Origin: Chlamydiales bacterium
GTDB taxonomy: Bacteria > Chlamydiota > Chlamydiia > Chlamydiales > JAAKFR01
Reading direction: 5' to 3'
Length of the DNA: 62,238 nucleotides
NCBI GenBank assembly: GCA_022601635.1
Contig: JAJACG010000020.1
Coordinates: 1 to 62,238, forward strand
Shown here piece after piece: positions 1 to 7,110 of the stretch. A program made the translations under genes and the position numbers. The number at the start of each line of letters is the position of its first letter. Within the stretch, counting starts at the first letter, position 1. The notes beneath the pieces are model-generated. The model made no database searches, was not told the origin of the DNA, and was given only the letters and a program-made list of their open reading frames with translations.

Positions 1-44
1 AGAATATTAGAAGATTGAATGAGCGAGTTGTTCAGTGGCTCCTT
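1..44. mobile_element. Foldback MITE-like repeat, right-end fragment
   Basis: This is the right-hand end of a repeat copy, cut by the window edge. It ends in ttgttcagtggctcctta, the same end seen at 35575-35594 and 17750-17765. It abuts the next copy directly, giving the junction ctccttaaggag. Confidence 0.7.
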
Positions 45-210
45 AAGGAGATACTGATTAACTACCGTTTGGCAGATTTCGTCAGAATTTTTGATTCAGC
101 TAAATTCGGAGACGAGTGCTAACCACTTGCTGGTTAGACGAATCGAGAATGAAGCCGAATCGAAAATTGTGCCGGAAGATGCTGAATGGTAGTTATTCAG
201 TGTCTCCTTA
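45..210. mobile_element. Foldback MITE-like repeat, full copy (subfamily A)
   Basis: This is a full-length copy of about 166 bp with inverted ends (aaggagatactgattaact at left, agttattcagtgtctcctta at right) and a central ctaacc/ggttag stem. The inner arms ttttgattc and gaatcgaaaa also pair, so the whole unit folds back on itself. It has no coding capacity of its own. Its right end supplies the stop codon of the adjacent sulfotransferase gene. Confidence 0.85.
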
Positions 211-963
211 GAGAGGTAACTCATAGTTCTTGTCCCAATCCCACTCAGTTTCATAGCCCCAATCTAATAGTACCTGATTCCAATGCTCTTTGAAGATCTT
301 GGTCACCTTGGGATTAAACTCTTCCTTCCATCTTCCTGTCGTTCCTTTATTCATCGTAGTTGTTTTAGTTCCCCACACTTTATCAGCAGCCTTGCGGATA
401 TTAGATCGCTCCATAACTATCCCAAAATGCATGAAAAGCTTCTCTAACACCTCTTCCTGACGCTTATTACTCTCACCTCCAGCACTGCCGATGTAATCCT
501 CGAAACGGAGAATCAAAGCATTTGGATTTGCAAATGCTTTTTCAACTCCACGAAGGTTCTGCATCAAGTTGGATTGCGGAAAAGGAGTTTGAGAACCAAT
601 CTGCATCAAACAGAGTAGCCTCTCTTCCCGAGAAAGTCGCAGATACTCAACATAAGTTTTCCTATCTGTAGCGATCCCAGGCCATCTTTTGTGAGTAGCT
701 ATGCAGCGTAACGCCACCTTATCCATAAAATCACGAAGCGAAATCCAAAAATCACGAAAGTCACGAATTGTAACACAGTATTTTTCGGTGTCAGATAGTT
801 TTAAGACTTCCTCAGCATGCCCACCAATAAGGTGGAGCTGCAATTCGGTAAACAGTGCTGAAAGGAAATGAGTTCCTGATTTCGGAAATGTGTGCACCGA
901 TAAATCCTCAGCATATAGCGATGTAAATAACCCCAGTATAAGCAATAGCCATGTCCTTCTCAT
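208..963 (-). CDS. Secreted sulfotransferase-domain protein
   Basis: The 251-aa product starts with a hydrophobic signal peptide (about residues 1-18, cleavage near LYA-ED). It then shows PAPS-dependent sulfotransferase signatures: the 5'-phosphosulfate loop TFPKSGTHFL (about 25-34), a 3'-phosphate-binding-like stretch VTIRDFRDFWISLRDF (about 64-79), LILRFEDY (about 149-156) and the C-terminal NKGTTGRWKEEF element that resembles the RKGxxGDWK motif. Sulfotransferases of this fold transfer sulfate from PAPS to hydroxyl or amine acceptors. The substrate here is unknown. A signal peptide is odd because PAPS is cytosolic, so action in the host or on an exported substrate is possible. The stop codon lies in the right end of the repeat copy at 45-210, so the C-terminus may have been reset by that insertion. 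The family call is fairly secure; role and location are inferred. Confidence 0.8.
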   Translation of the reverse strand: MRRTWLLLILGLFTSLYAEDLSVHTFPKSGTHFLSALFTELQLHLIGGHAEEVLKLSDTEKYCVTIRDFRDFWISLRDFMDKVALRCIATHKRWPGIATDRKTYVEYLRLSREERLLCLMQIGSQTPFPQSNLMQNLRGVEKAFANPNALILRFEDYIGSAGGESNKRQEEVLEKLFMHFGIVMERSNIRKAADKVWGTKTTTMNKGTTGRWKEEFNPKVTKIFKEHWNQVLLDWGYETEWDWDKNYELPL

Positions 964-1108
964 AGAAACCTCGTGAATAAAATATGAAGAGAGAGCATAA
1001 AGCAGAGATCAAGATAAAGCAACTTAAAATCGGTACAACTTCTTCCTTGCAGAATATAGCCAGAAGCGATACAACATTGCTTTAGGATTTATAGCAGGGG
1101 AGAATTCC

Positions 1109-2302
1109 ATGTTTAAATATGTTGCTGCTCTACTCACTGTCGTGACACTGAGCCTACACGCTCAAGACTTCGAAGGCTTTACTGGCTCCGTCTTGGGCTC
1201 AAAGGTGCGCCTGCGCACTCAACCCAATCTCGAAGGACATGTCGTTTGTGAAACAACAGCAGGACAGCTCTTCGGCATCATCGGTGAAGAGAATGACTAC
1301 TTCGCTGTTCAACCTCCGCGTGGCACTAAAGGCTTCGTATTTCGCACTTTCGTTCTCGAAAATGTGATCGAAGGCGAGCGTGTTAATGTCCGCCTATACC
1401 CTGACATCGAAGCCCCTGTTGTTGCTAGACTCAACACCGGTGATCGCGTTAGTGCTCACGTCAGTGACATCAATAGCAAGTGGTTGGAAATTGATCTACC
1501 CGATAGCTCTCACTTCTACATCGCCAAAGAATACATCGAGAAAAAAGGCGATCTTGCCCTTGTCAAAGAGCACGAAATGCGCCACCATGAAGCCTCTCAC
1601 CTATTGAGAGCCACCTTCCTATTCGCACAGAGCGAAATTCAAAAGAGCTTCCCACAAATCGAGATCATTCATCTCAATGGAAAGTTTGATGAGATCTGCT
1701 CTAAGTACGAAGACCTAAATGATATCGTTGCTCACGCAACAGAAGCCAAAGAGCTCATGCAAGAACTTTATACACAAAAGAAGATCGCCTTCTTGGAAAG
1801 TAAAGCGAGCAACAGCACATCAACTGTTACCTTCAAGCAGGATCACCTAGAGCGCTTAGAAGTGTTAGGCATCTCAGTACAAGCTGTGCATGAAGAGAAC
1901 GCTCTTGCTGATCTTGGAGCAGGAACTGCAAATGCTATGGGCATCGCAGCCACATTAAACGATGAGCAGATCACAGACAAAATGCAGGTCTGGAAGCCGG
2001 TTGAAGAGACTCTCTTCCACCTATGGGCTGCGGCAAACGATGCAGACTCTATTGAAGAGTTTTACAGCGCTGAAGATCTACACGCCATCTACATCAGCGG
2101 TATGATCGAGCCCTACAATAGACCAGTGAAGAACCTACCCGGTGACTTCATGCTCAAGAGCGAAAGCCAGCCTGTTGCTTTCCTCTACAGCACACGAGTC
2201 GACCTATCTAAGATGGTAGGCCGCAATGTGACCGTTCGCGTGGCACCTCGCCCCAACAACCACTTTGCATTTCCCGCCTACTACGTTCTGTCTGTAGAAT
2301 AA
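1109..2302 (+). CDS. Secreted protein with two bacterial SH3-like domains
   Basis: The 397-aa product has a signal peptide (about 1-18, ending SLHAQ) and two SH3b-like repeats. The first is about residues 26-85 (GSKVRLRTQPNLEGHVV ... KGFVFRTFV) and the second about 90-145 (GERVNVRLYPDIEAPVVARL ... FYIAKEYI). A charged helical region of about 150-235 and a C-terminal domain of unknown type follow. SH3b domains often bind cell-wall peptides or act as adaptors in envelope proteins, so an envelope or peptidoglycan role is plausible but unproven. The start is supported by a strong ribosome-binding site (aggggag) 7-8 bases upstream. A strong terminator follows the stop. A diverged copy of its last codons and terminator recurs at about 4540-4616, evidence of segmental duplication. 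Confidence 0.8.
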   Translation: MFKYVAALLTVVTLSLHAQDFEGFTGSVLGSKVRLRTQPNLEGHVVCETTAGQLFGIIGEENDYFAVQPPRGTKGFVFRTFVLENVIEGERVNVRLYPDIEAPVVARLNTGDRVSAHVSDINSKWLEIDLPDSSHFYIAKEYIEKKGDLALVKEHEMRHHEASHLLRATFLFAQSEIQKSFPQIEIIHLNGKFDEICSKYEDLNDIVAHATEAKELMQELYTQKKIAFLESKASNSTSTVTFKQDHLERLEVLGISVQAVHEENALADLGAGTANAMGIAATLNDEQITDKMQVWKPVEETLFHLWAAANDADSIEEFYSAEDLHAIYISGMIEPYNRPVKNLPGDFMLKSESQPVAFLYSTRVDLSKMVGRNVTVRVAPRPNNHFAFPAYYVLSVE

Positions 2303-2308
2303 TCTCTA

Positions 2309-2342
2309 AACTCCTGCCCTTCGGGGCAGGAGTTGTTTTTTT
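2309..2342 (+). terminator. Rho-independent terminator of the SH3 gene
   Basis: A GC-rich stem (aactcctgccc / gggcaggagtt) with a ttcg loop is followed by ttgttttttt. It sits 7 bases past the stop of the upstream gene. Confidence 0.9.
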
Positions 2343-2388
2343 GCCCTTACTTACTAGATCCGAGTATGTTACATTACACTTCCATCGC

Positions 2389-2511
2389 ATGCATAGCACA
2401 GCTAAGTTGCGAGCATGGAGAGATCTTCAATCCAAACCCACCCTATTTGATACCTTTGAGCATGATGGTCTAATTTTCTATATTCCGAAGAGTGAGTACC
2501 GAGATCAGTAA
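2389..2511 (+). CDS. Small open frame, possible gene remnant (40 aa)
   Basis: A 40-codon frame starts MHSTAKLRAW and ends IPKSEYRDQ. It lies between the SH3 gene terminator and the first zinc-finger gene. No ribosome-binding site is obvious. The composition looks protein-like, but I recognise no family. It may be the 3' remnant of a larger gene or a chance frame. Confidence 0.2.
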   Translation: MHSTAKLRAWRDLQSKPTLFDTFEHDGLIFYIPKSEYRDQ

Positions 2512-2550
2512 CCATCTTGCTATTAGCTGATAGCTCCTAGAGAGGAAAAA

Positions 2551-3795
2551 CTATCTCGAAACTTTTGAGCGGTACTGAGGCTTCAGAGTAAACTCTGTCT
2601 GGATACCATCTGGACCAATTGTTTTATCAAACAATGCCTCCGATCTCAGACCTTTATACGATATACCCTCTCGCAAATGGCCAAAAGTCTTCATATGGGA
2701 TTTTAATTTATTTATTCTCGATAGCGTTGTCCCACAATGACCGCAAAAATATTTCTTCTGCCCCCCAGAGTGCTGTAGAGATTCATAGTGCGCCTTCAGT
2801 CCCGAAACTTTTCGAAAACATTTATTGGGACACAGAATACAGTGATAGGGTTTTTCCTCAGATGCGTGCTCACCAGCAAAATGAAGAGAAACAGGTTTAG
2901 GAAAATCCCTTTTGCAAAAGGTGCAGTAGGTATTAGCACTTTTCGGATTGATATAATTAGCATCTACCGTGACTGGTGAAGGCCGCATCCCCGCACCCGG
3001 TAGCTGTGCTGGCAGTACAGTCTGTGAAGCGAAAGTTCCTGATTGGGGCAGAGTTGCTATACTTGCTGCTACTGCGATCGGCATACTTGGAATCTGGAGC
3101 AGAACAGATGGTTGAATCATAATGGTTACGCCCCCTAAAAAATGAGGCTGCATCCCTGGATAGTAAAGCTGCATCCCTGGATGGTACGGCTGCATCCCTG
3201 GATGGTACGGCTGCATCCCTACAGCAGCTGTCTCTGCTGGCTGTATAACCTCTGAATCTGAAGTTCCTGGTTGAGGCAAAATTGGCATACTTGTTGATGC
3301 TGCAACCGGCTCATTTAAAATCGAAAGCTGCATCCCTGCAGCAGCTGTCTCTGCTGGCTGTATAACCTGTGAATCTGGAGTTCCTGATTGAGACAAAATT
3401 GGCATACTTGTTGATGCTGCAACCGGCTCACTTAAAATCGAAAGCTGCATCCCTGCAGCAGCTGTCTCTGCTGGCTGTATAACCTCTGAATCTGAAGTTC
3501 CTGGTTGAGGCAAAATTGGCATACTTGTTGATGCTGCAACCGGCTCACTTAAAATCGACAAGGGCAATCCATCCAAAAAATTAAGCTGTTCCCCTGCAGG
3601 CAATGCTGATTTGGCTACATCGGCTACAAAAGAAAGCGGTTCAGAAGGCCCTTCTAAATCTAAGGTGGAGCTGTCAAGCAGCTGCTGCAGTACCGCCTGC
3701 AGATCGTTATCCTGATGCTCGTTTACTAGAGGTCTGCCCTCTAGATCAGAGATAGATAGAAGCGGTGTAGCTTGAAAATTAGTTGGTGCTGCCAT
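2551..3795 (-). CDS. C2H2 zinc-finger protein, paralogue 1 (candidate effector)
   Basis: The 414-aa product has a long Pro/Gln/Ala/Ser-rich N-terminal region and three C2H2 fingers near the C-terminus (about 290-375). The fingers have spacing C-X2-C-X10-H-X4-H, C-X2-C-X13-H-X5-H and C-X2-C-X12-H-X5-H. The N-terminal region carries three tandem 39-aa repeats (unit beginning LSILSEPVAASTSM) and then GMQPYHP-type heptapeptides. A conserved tail LFDKTIGPDGIQTEFTLKPQ follows the fingers and is shared with the paralogue at 4627-5829. Such fingers normally bind nucleic acid or proteins in eukaryotes, so a host-nucleus-directed effector is the leading inference. No classical signal peptide is present, so type III secretion is possible. 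The start is supported by a conserved gttaaaatacctatacc segment directly upstream (in plus-strand reading) shared with the paralogue. Confidence 0.85.
   Translation of the reverse strand: MAAPTNFQATPLLSISDLEGRPLVNEHQDNDLQAVLQQLLDSSTLDLEGPSEPLSFVADVAKSALPAGEQLNFLDGLPLSILSEPVAASTSMPILPQPGTSDSEVIQPAETAAAGMQLSILSEPVAASTSMPILSQSGTPDSQVIQPAETAAAGMQLSILNEPVAASTSMPILPQPGTSDSEVIQPAETAAVGMQPYHPGMQPYHPGMQLYYPGMQPHFLGGVTIMIQPSVLLQIPSMPIAVAASIATLPQSGTFASQTVLPAQLPGAGMRPSPVTVDANYINPKSANTYCTFCKRDFPKPVSLHFAGEHASEEKPYHCILCPNKCFRKVSGLKAHYESLQHSGGQKKYFCGHCGTTLSRINKLKSHMKTFGHLREGISYKGLRSEALFDKTIGPDGIQTEFTLKPQYRSKVSR
3210..3561. repeat. Three tandem 117-bp coding repeats in zinc-finger paralogue 1
   Basis: Three units recur with a period of exactly 117 bp (gaatctg at 3254, 3371 and 3488). 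Each encodes 39 residues of a Ser/Ala/Pro-rich sequence ending in GMQ. The same period and related sequence occur in paralogue 2 at 5166-5450. Confidence 0.9.
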
Positions 3796-3805
3796 GTTAA
3801 AATAC

Positions 3806-4231
3806 CTATACCTTAAAAGTAGATCGTTGAGCTGATACTATAGTTACGCTGCCTTGACCACGCCGCCCCTCTAAACCATTACCAAGGTCGGGGTAGCCAC
3901 AAGAATGCAAACTAACAGCCGCTTCTAACTCACGGCTACCATACTTAAGGAGATACTGATTAACTCGATTTTTGGAGATTCTGCCAAGATTTGCAACGCT
4001 GAGAAATTCGGAGCCTGACGCTAACCCATTGCGGGTTAGTGAAGGTGAGAATGATGCAGCGGCACGGAGATTGGCGGAAGATGCTGGATGGGAGTTAATC
4101 AGGGTTTCCTTAAACTCTGAGCTTAGATAGGAGTCTAAATAAGAGTAAGGAGCGTATGTTATAATACCCCAGTCACTCTCAAAAATCTGAGAATAAATAA
4201 TATCATTTAATTTTAACAAAGGTATTGTCAT
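3806..4231 (-). pseudogene. Chimeric frame: remnant of a fifth zinc-finger paralogue joined to a MITE
   Basis: This 141-codon frame is not a normal gene. Its middle (about codons 41-97) is simply the repeat copy at 3946-4112 read through. Its last part, AAVSLHSCGYPDLGNGLEG, matches PAVSLDSDSSYSDLGDGLEG from the zinc-finger gene at 6012-6887, and the DNA is near-identical over gcccctctaaacca and accaaggtcgg. No fingers remain. The first about 40 residues match nothing recognised. It is best read as debris of a paralogue broken by repeat insertion and deletion. Expression as a short protein cannot be excluded. Confidence 0.6.
3946..4112. mobile_element. Foldback MITE-like repeat, full copy (subfamily B)
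   Basis: The left end is taaggagatactgattaact and the right end is gttaatcagggtttcctta. Both inner halves are of the B type (ttggagattctgccaagatt at left, gatgcagcggcacggagatt at right). It is inserted in the zinc-finger remnant. Confidence 0.85.
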
Positions 4232-4340
4232 ATACTAAGTATGACAACTATTAAACAAAAAGTCAATATTAAACTTTTTTTAGCAACTAATAATCAGTAA
4301 CAAACAACAGGAATATTGATCGTCTATCACAACCTTGCCT

Positions 4341-4525
4341 TTAAGGAAGCCCTGATTAAGGAGACACTGAATAACTACCATTTGGCAGATTTCGTCAGAA
4401 TTTTTGATTCGGCTACATTCGGAGATGAGCACTAACCCCCTTGCGGGTTAGTTCAGTCGAGAATGACGCTGAGTCGAAAATTGTGATGAAAGATGCCGGA
4501 TGGGAGTTAATCAGAGCTTCTATAA
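4341..4525. mobile_element. Foldback MITE-like repeat with doubled left tip (subfamily A)
   Basis: The left end reads ttaaggaagccctgatt followed at once by a second left tip, aaggagacactgaataac. This suggests one element inserted in the tip of another. The body is of A type (tttggcagatttcgtcag). The right end ttaatcagagcttctata is degenerate. Confidence 0.8.
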
Positions 4526-4539
4526 GTAGTATGATTGAT

Positions 4540-4575
4540 CCCTTCCCGCCTACTACGTTCTTTTGGTAGAATAAT
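4540..4575 (+). pseudogene. Duplicated 3' tip of the SH3-domain gene
   Basis: The segment cccgcctactacgttc ... tagaataatc repeats the last codons of the SH3 gene (2274-2305). A diverged copy of its terminator follows. The rest of that gene copy is absent, replaced by a repeat element. It marks the end of a duplicated block that carries zinc-finger paralogue 2. Confidence 0.7.
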
Positions 4576-4580
4576 CGCCA

Positions 4581-4616
4581 AACTCTTGCCCCTCGGGGCA
4601 GGGGTTGCCCTTTTAC
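4581..4616. terminator. Duplicated terminator hairpin next to zinc-finger paralogue 2
   Basis: The stem aactcttgccc / gggcaggggtt with loop ctcg keeps pairing through G-U pairs and is followed by gcccttttac. It is a diverged copy of the terminator at 2309-2342. It lies just past the 3' end of the minus-strand gene at 4627 and could act there as well. Confidence 0.65.
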
Positions 4617-4626
4617 TAGAACAAAC

Positions 4627-5829
4627 TCAAGATCGAACCACGTTCAAGCATGGTGCGCGATACTGACTCTTCACTGTAAATATAGTCTGGATACCATTTG
4701 GACCAGTTTTTTTATCAAACAATGCCTCCATCCCCTTACCTTTGCATGATACACCCTCTTGAAAATGGCCAAACTTCAGCATATGGTCTTTTACTCTATC
4801 TATTCTCGATAGCCCTAGGTCACAATGACCGCAACAATACCTCTTGTACCCCCCCCCAGAGTGCAGCTTAGATTCATAGTGCCTCCTCAGTCCCCTCACT
4901 TTTTTATAACTTACATCGGGACACAGCTTACAGCGATATGGTTCTTCCTCAGATGCGTGCGCACTACCCAAATGGCGAAAAAGAGGTGGAGAAAAATCCT
5001 TCTTGCAAAAAGTACAGTAGGTATCAGCACATTTCGGATCGACATAGTTATCATCAACAGTGATTGTGATAGGCTGCTCAACAACTTCTGGCAAAGTACC
5101 CTGTGAATCTAATGTTCCTAATTGGGGCAGCATCCCTACATCAGGATCCTCTACAGGTAAAGTATCCTGTGAAGCTAGAGTTCCTGGTTGGGGCTGAGTC
5201 GCCATATTTGTAATCGGAAAGGTTGAATCCACTGGAAATTGAGGCTGCATCCCTGCATCAAAATCCTCTACATACAAAGCACCCTGTGAAGCTAGAGTTC
5301 CTGGTTGGGGCTGAGTCGCCATATTTGTAATCGGAAAGGTTGAATCCACTAGAAATTGAGGCTGCATCCCTGCATCAAAATCCTCTACATACAAAGCGCC
5401 CTGTGAAGCTAATCTTCCTGGTTGGGGATGAGTCGCCATACCTACAAACGGAAGTGGAGCATAAGGCTGCATCCCTGGATAGTAAGGCTGCATCCCTGGA
5501 TAGTAAGGCTGCATCCCTGGATAGTAAGGCTGCACCCCTGGATAGTAAGGCTGCACCCCTGGATAGTAAGGCTGCATCCCTGGATGGTAAGGCTGCATCC
5601 CCGGAACAGGAGGTACTAATTGGGCAACAAAAGGGGGCTGTGCCGACATCTCTCCCAATGCATTGACGCTACTGAGCCGACGACTACCTACTCCTAAGGA
5701 GGAACTTTCAAACAGCTGCTGCAGGATCAGCTGCTGCTGGCTATCCGTCAATTCCGCTGTTGCAGATATACCCCCTAGATCAGCGCTAAATGCAAACGAT
5801 GTAACTTGAAAATTAGTTGGTGCTACCAT
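4627..5829 (-). CDS. C2H2 zinc-finger protein, paralogue 2 (candidate effector)
   Basis: The 400-aa product begins MVAPTNFQ, matching MAAPTNFQ of paralogue 1. The frame stays open 25 codons further upstream, but those codons run into the repeat at 5849-6028, so the inner ATG is chosen. The N-terminal half holds about seven GMQPYYP heptapeptides and then about 2.5 tandem 39-aa units (core QPGTLASQGALYVEDFDAGMQ). Three intact C2H2 fingers follow (CTFC..H..H, CKLC..H..H, CGHC..H..H) with the same spacing as in paralogue 1, then the shared tail FDKKTGPNGIQTIFTVKSQY. This is clearly a duplicate of paralogue 1 with an independently expanded repeat region. A role in the host nucleus is inferred, not shown. 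Confidence 0.85.
   Translation of the reverse strand: MVAPTNFQVTSFAFSADLGGISATAELTDSQQQLILQQLFESSSLGVGSRRLSSVNALGEMSAQPPFVAQLVPPVPGMQPYHPGMQPYYPGVQPYYPGVQPYYPGMQPYYPGMQPYYPGMQPYAPLPFVGMATHPQPGRLASQGALYVEDFDAGMQPQFLVDSTFPITNMATQPQPGTLASQGALYVEDFDAGMQPQFPVDSTFPITNMATQPQPGTLASQDTLPVEDPDVGMLPQLGTLDSQGTLPEVVEQPITITVDDNYVDPKCADTYCTFCKKDFSPPLFRHLGSAHASEEEPYRCKLCPDVSYKKVRGLRRHYESKLHSGGGYKRYCCGHCDLGLSRIDRVKDHMLKFGHFQEGVSCKGKGMEALFDKKTGPNGIQTIFTVKSQYRAPCLNVVRS
5166..5450. repeat. 117-bp tandem coding repeats in zinc-finger paralogue 2
   Basis: Units start at 5171, 5288 and 5405 (period 117 bp; marker tgaagcta followed by ttcctggttgggg). They encode the 39-aa repeat and are homologous to the 117-bp units at 3210-3561. 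Confidence 0.9.
5463..5605. repeat. 21-bp tandem coding repeat (GMQPYYP heptapeptide array)
   Basis: About seven copies of a 21-bp unit (ggctgcatccctggatagtaa) encode the heptapeptide GMQPYYP with H and V variants. A shorter version of about four units lies in paralogue 1 near 3150-3220. Confidence 0.9.
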
Positions 5830-5848
5830 GTTAAAATACCTATACCTC

Positions 5849-6028
5849 AAGGAAGTCCTGATTAAGGAGATACTGAATAACTCGGTTATTGGAGATTCCG
5901 CCAAGATTTGTGACGCTGGGAAATTCGGAGCCTGACGCTAACCCCTTGAGGGTTAGAGAAGGCGAGAATGATACCAAGTCGAAAATAGTGACAAAAGATG
6001 CCAGCTGGGAGTTAATCAGGGTTTCCTC
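5849..6028. mobile_element. Foldback MITE-like repeat, chimeric copy (left B, right A)
   Basis: A doubled left tip (caaggaagtcctgatt then aaggagatactgaataac) is followed by a B-type left half and an A-like right half (ccaagtcgaaaatagtgac). The right end is ttaatcagggtttcctcc. It lies just upstream of zinc-finger paralogue 2 and supplies the last codons and stop of paralogue 3. Confidence 0.8.
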
Positions 6029-6887
6029 CAGCAGCTGATAGGAAAGTAATATTCTTATCTTGACCTTGCTCAACATTAAAAAAATGACTAACCTTTTTCT
6101 GTTTACTATGCTGCCAAGCTTCCATCTCAGGCGTTGGATGTATCTGAAAAAAATGAGTCATGGCACGATCTAACCTTGTAAAAGTGTTACCACACCCTTC
6201 ACACACAACATACCCTCCGTTAGGAGTGTGGCAAGAATTAACATGTCGTTGTAAGCCCCTCTTATCTACAAAGGTCTTACGTAAGTTTGTTGGACAGCGG
6301 TACCACTTGTTCTTGGGTACATCGCTGTGACAAGCCTTAAAGTGCCGCCCCAGGCTTATCTCCTCATAGTCTTCACTGGAACAATAGGTACAGAATCTAT
6401 TGATGTCTGGATAATCCTGATCTCCAGCAACTTCAGACCCTCTCTGCCCCTCTAAACCATCACCAAGGTCGGAATAGCTGCTATCGGAATCCAAACTAAC
6501 AGCCGGCTGAGGCTCAGAAACACTCGGAGCCCCTCCCGCCTCCATCTGACCATTGCCATACTCAGACCCAGCTTCAAAATGCAAATTAACAGCCAGCGGA
6601 GACTCAGAAGCAATCGGAGTCCCTGCTAAACTACCACGCTGTAATGCAGCAGAAGCAACCCTATCTACTCGAAATGAAGTATTCCCTCCAATAGCCCCAG
6701 AAGATGGAAAGAAATTAACGCTCCCCCCCTCTTGAGATAAGGCTGTTGGTAAATAAAAACCAGCATGTGGGGAATGCTCACCAGATGATTGCTGTAAAGA
6801 GTCGGTAGTGGATGTCCTAATACCCCGTCCGGTCTCCAAGTGCTGAGGGTTGGTGAAACCATTTAATGGTAAAGAAGAGTATGTCAT
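6012..6887 (-). CDS. C2H2 zinc-finger protein, paralogue 3 (finger 2 degenerate)
   Basis: The 291-aa product has a Ser/Gly/Pro-rich N-terminal region without the 39-aa repeats and three finger modules at about 170-260. Finger 1 (CTYC, H-X4-H) and finger 3 (CEGC, H-X4-H) are complete. Finger 2 reads CPTN where CxxC is expected, so one zinc-binding cysteine is lost while the histidines (RGLQRHVNSCH) remain. The last five residues, GGNPD, and the stop codon come from the repeat copy at 5849-6028, so the original C-terminus has probably been replaced. The conserved GPDGIQT tail is absent. It is a diverged member of the same family. Confidence 0.8.
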   Translation of the reverse strand: MTYSSLPLNGFTNPQHLETGRGIRTSTTDSLQQSSGEHSPHAGFYLPTALSQEGGSVNFFPSSGAIGGNTSFRVDRVASAALQRGSLAGTPIASESPLAVNLHFEAGSEYGNGQMEAGGAPSVSEPQPAVSLDSDSSYSDLGDGLEGQRGSEVAGDQDYPDINRFCTYCSSEDYEEISLGRHFKACHSDVPKNKWYRCPTNLRKTFVDKRGLQRHVNSCHTPNGGYVVCEGCGNTFTRLDRAMTHFFQIHPTPEMEAWQHSKQKKVSHFFNVEQGQDKNITFLSAAGGNPD

Positions 6888-6919
6888 GCAAGAGATGTAA
6901 CGATTTATTAATTAAAAGT

Positions 6920-7073
6920 AAAGAGATACTGAATGAGTACCTTGCCAGAGATTTCGGCAAGATTTCTATCGAGGGAAAGTTTGGAGCCGAACATCTAACC
7001 CCTTGCGGTACGTTCCGGCGAGAATGATGCCTCGATAAAAACATTGTCGGAAGATCTGATGGAGGGGTTCCGA
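6920..7073. mobile_element. Foldback MITE-like repeat, degenerate copy (subfamily C)
   Basis: The left end is aagagatactgaatgagtac. The body is of C type (ccttgccagagatttcggcaagatt). The right half has diverged (gaagatctgatggaggggtt) and lacks a clean end. It fills most of the gap between paralogues 3 and 4. Confidence 0.75.
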
Positions 7074-7110
7074 GATGACTAGCAGCGTTTTTATTGAGAA
7101 AGCTAATATA

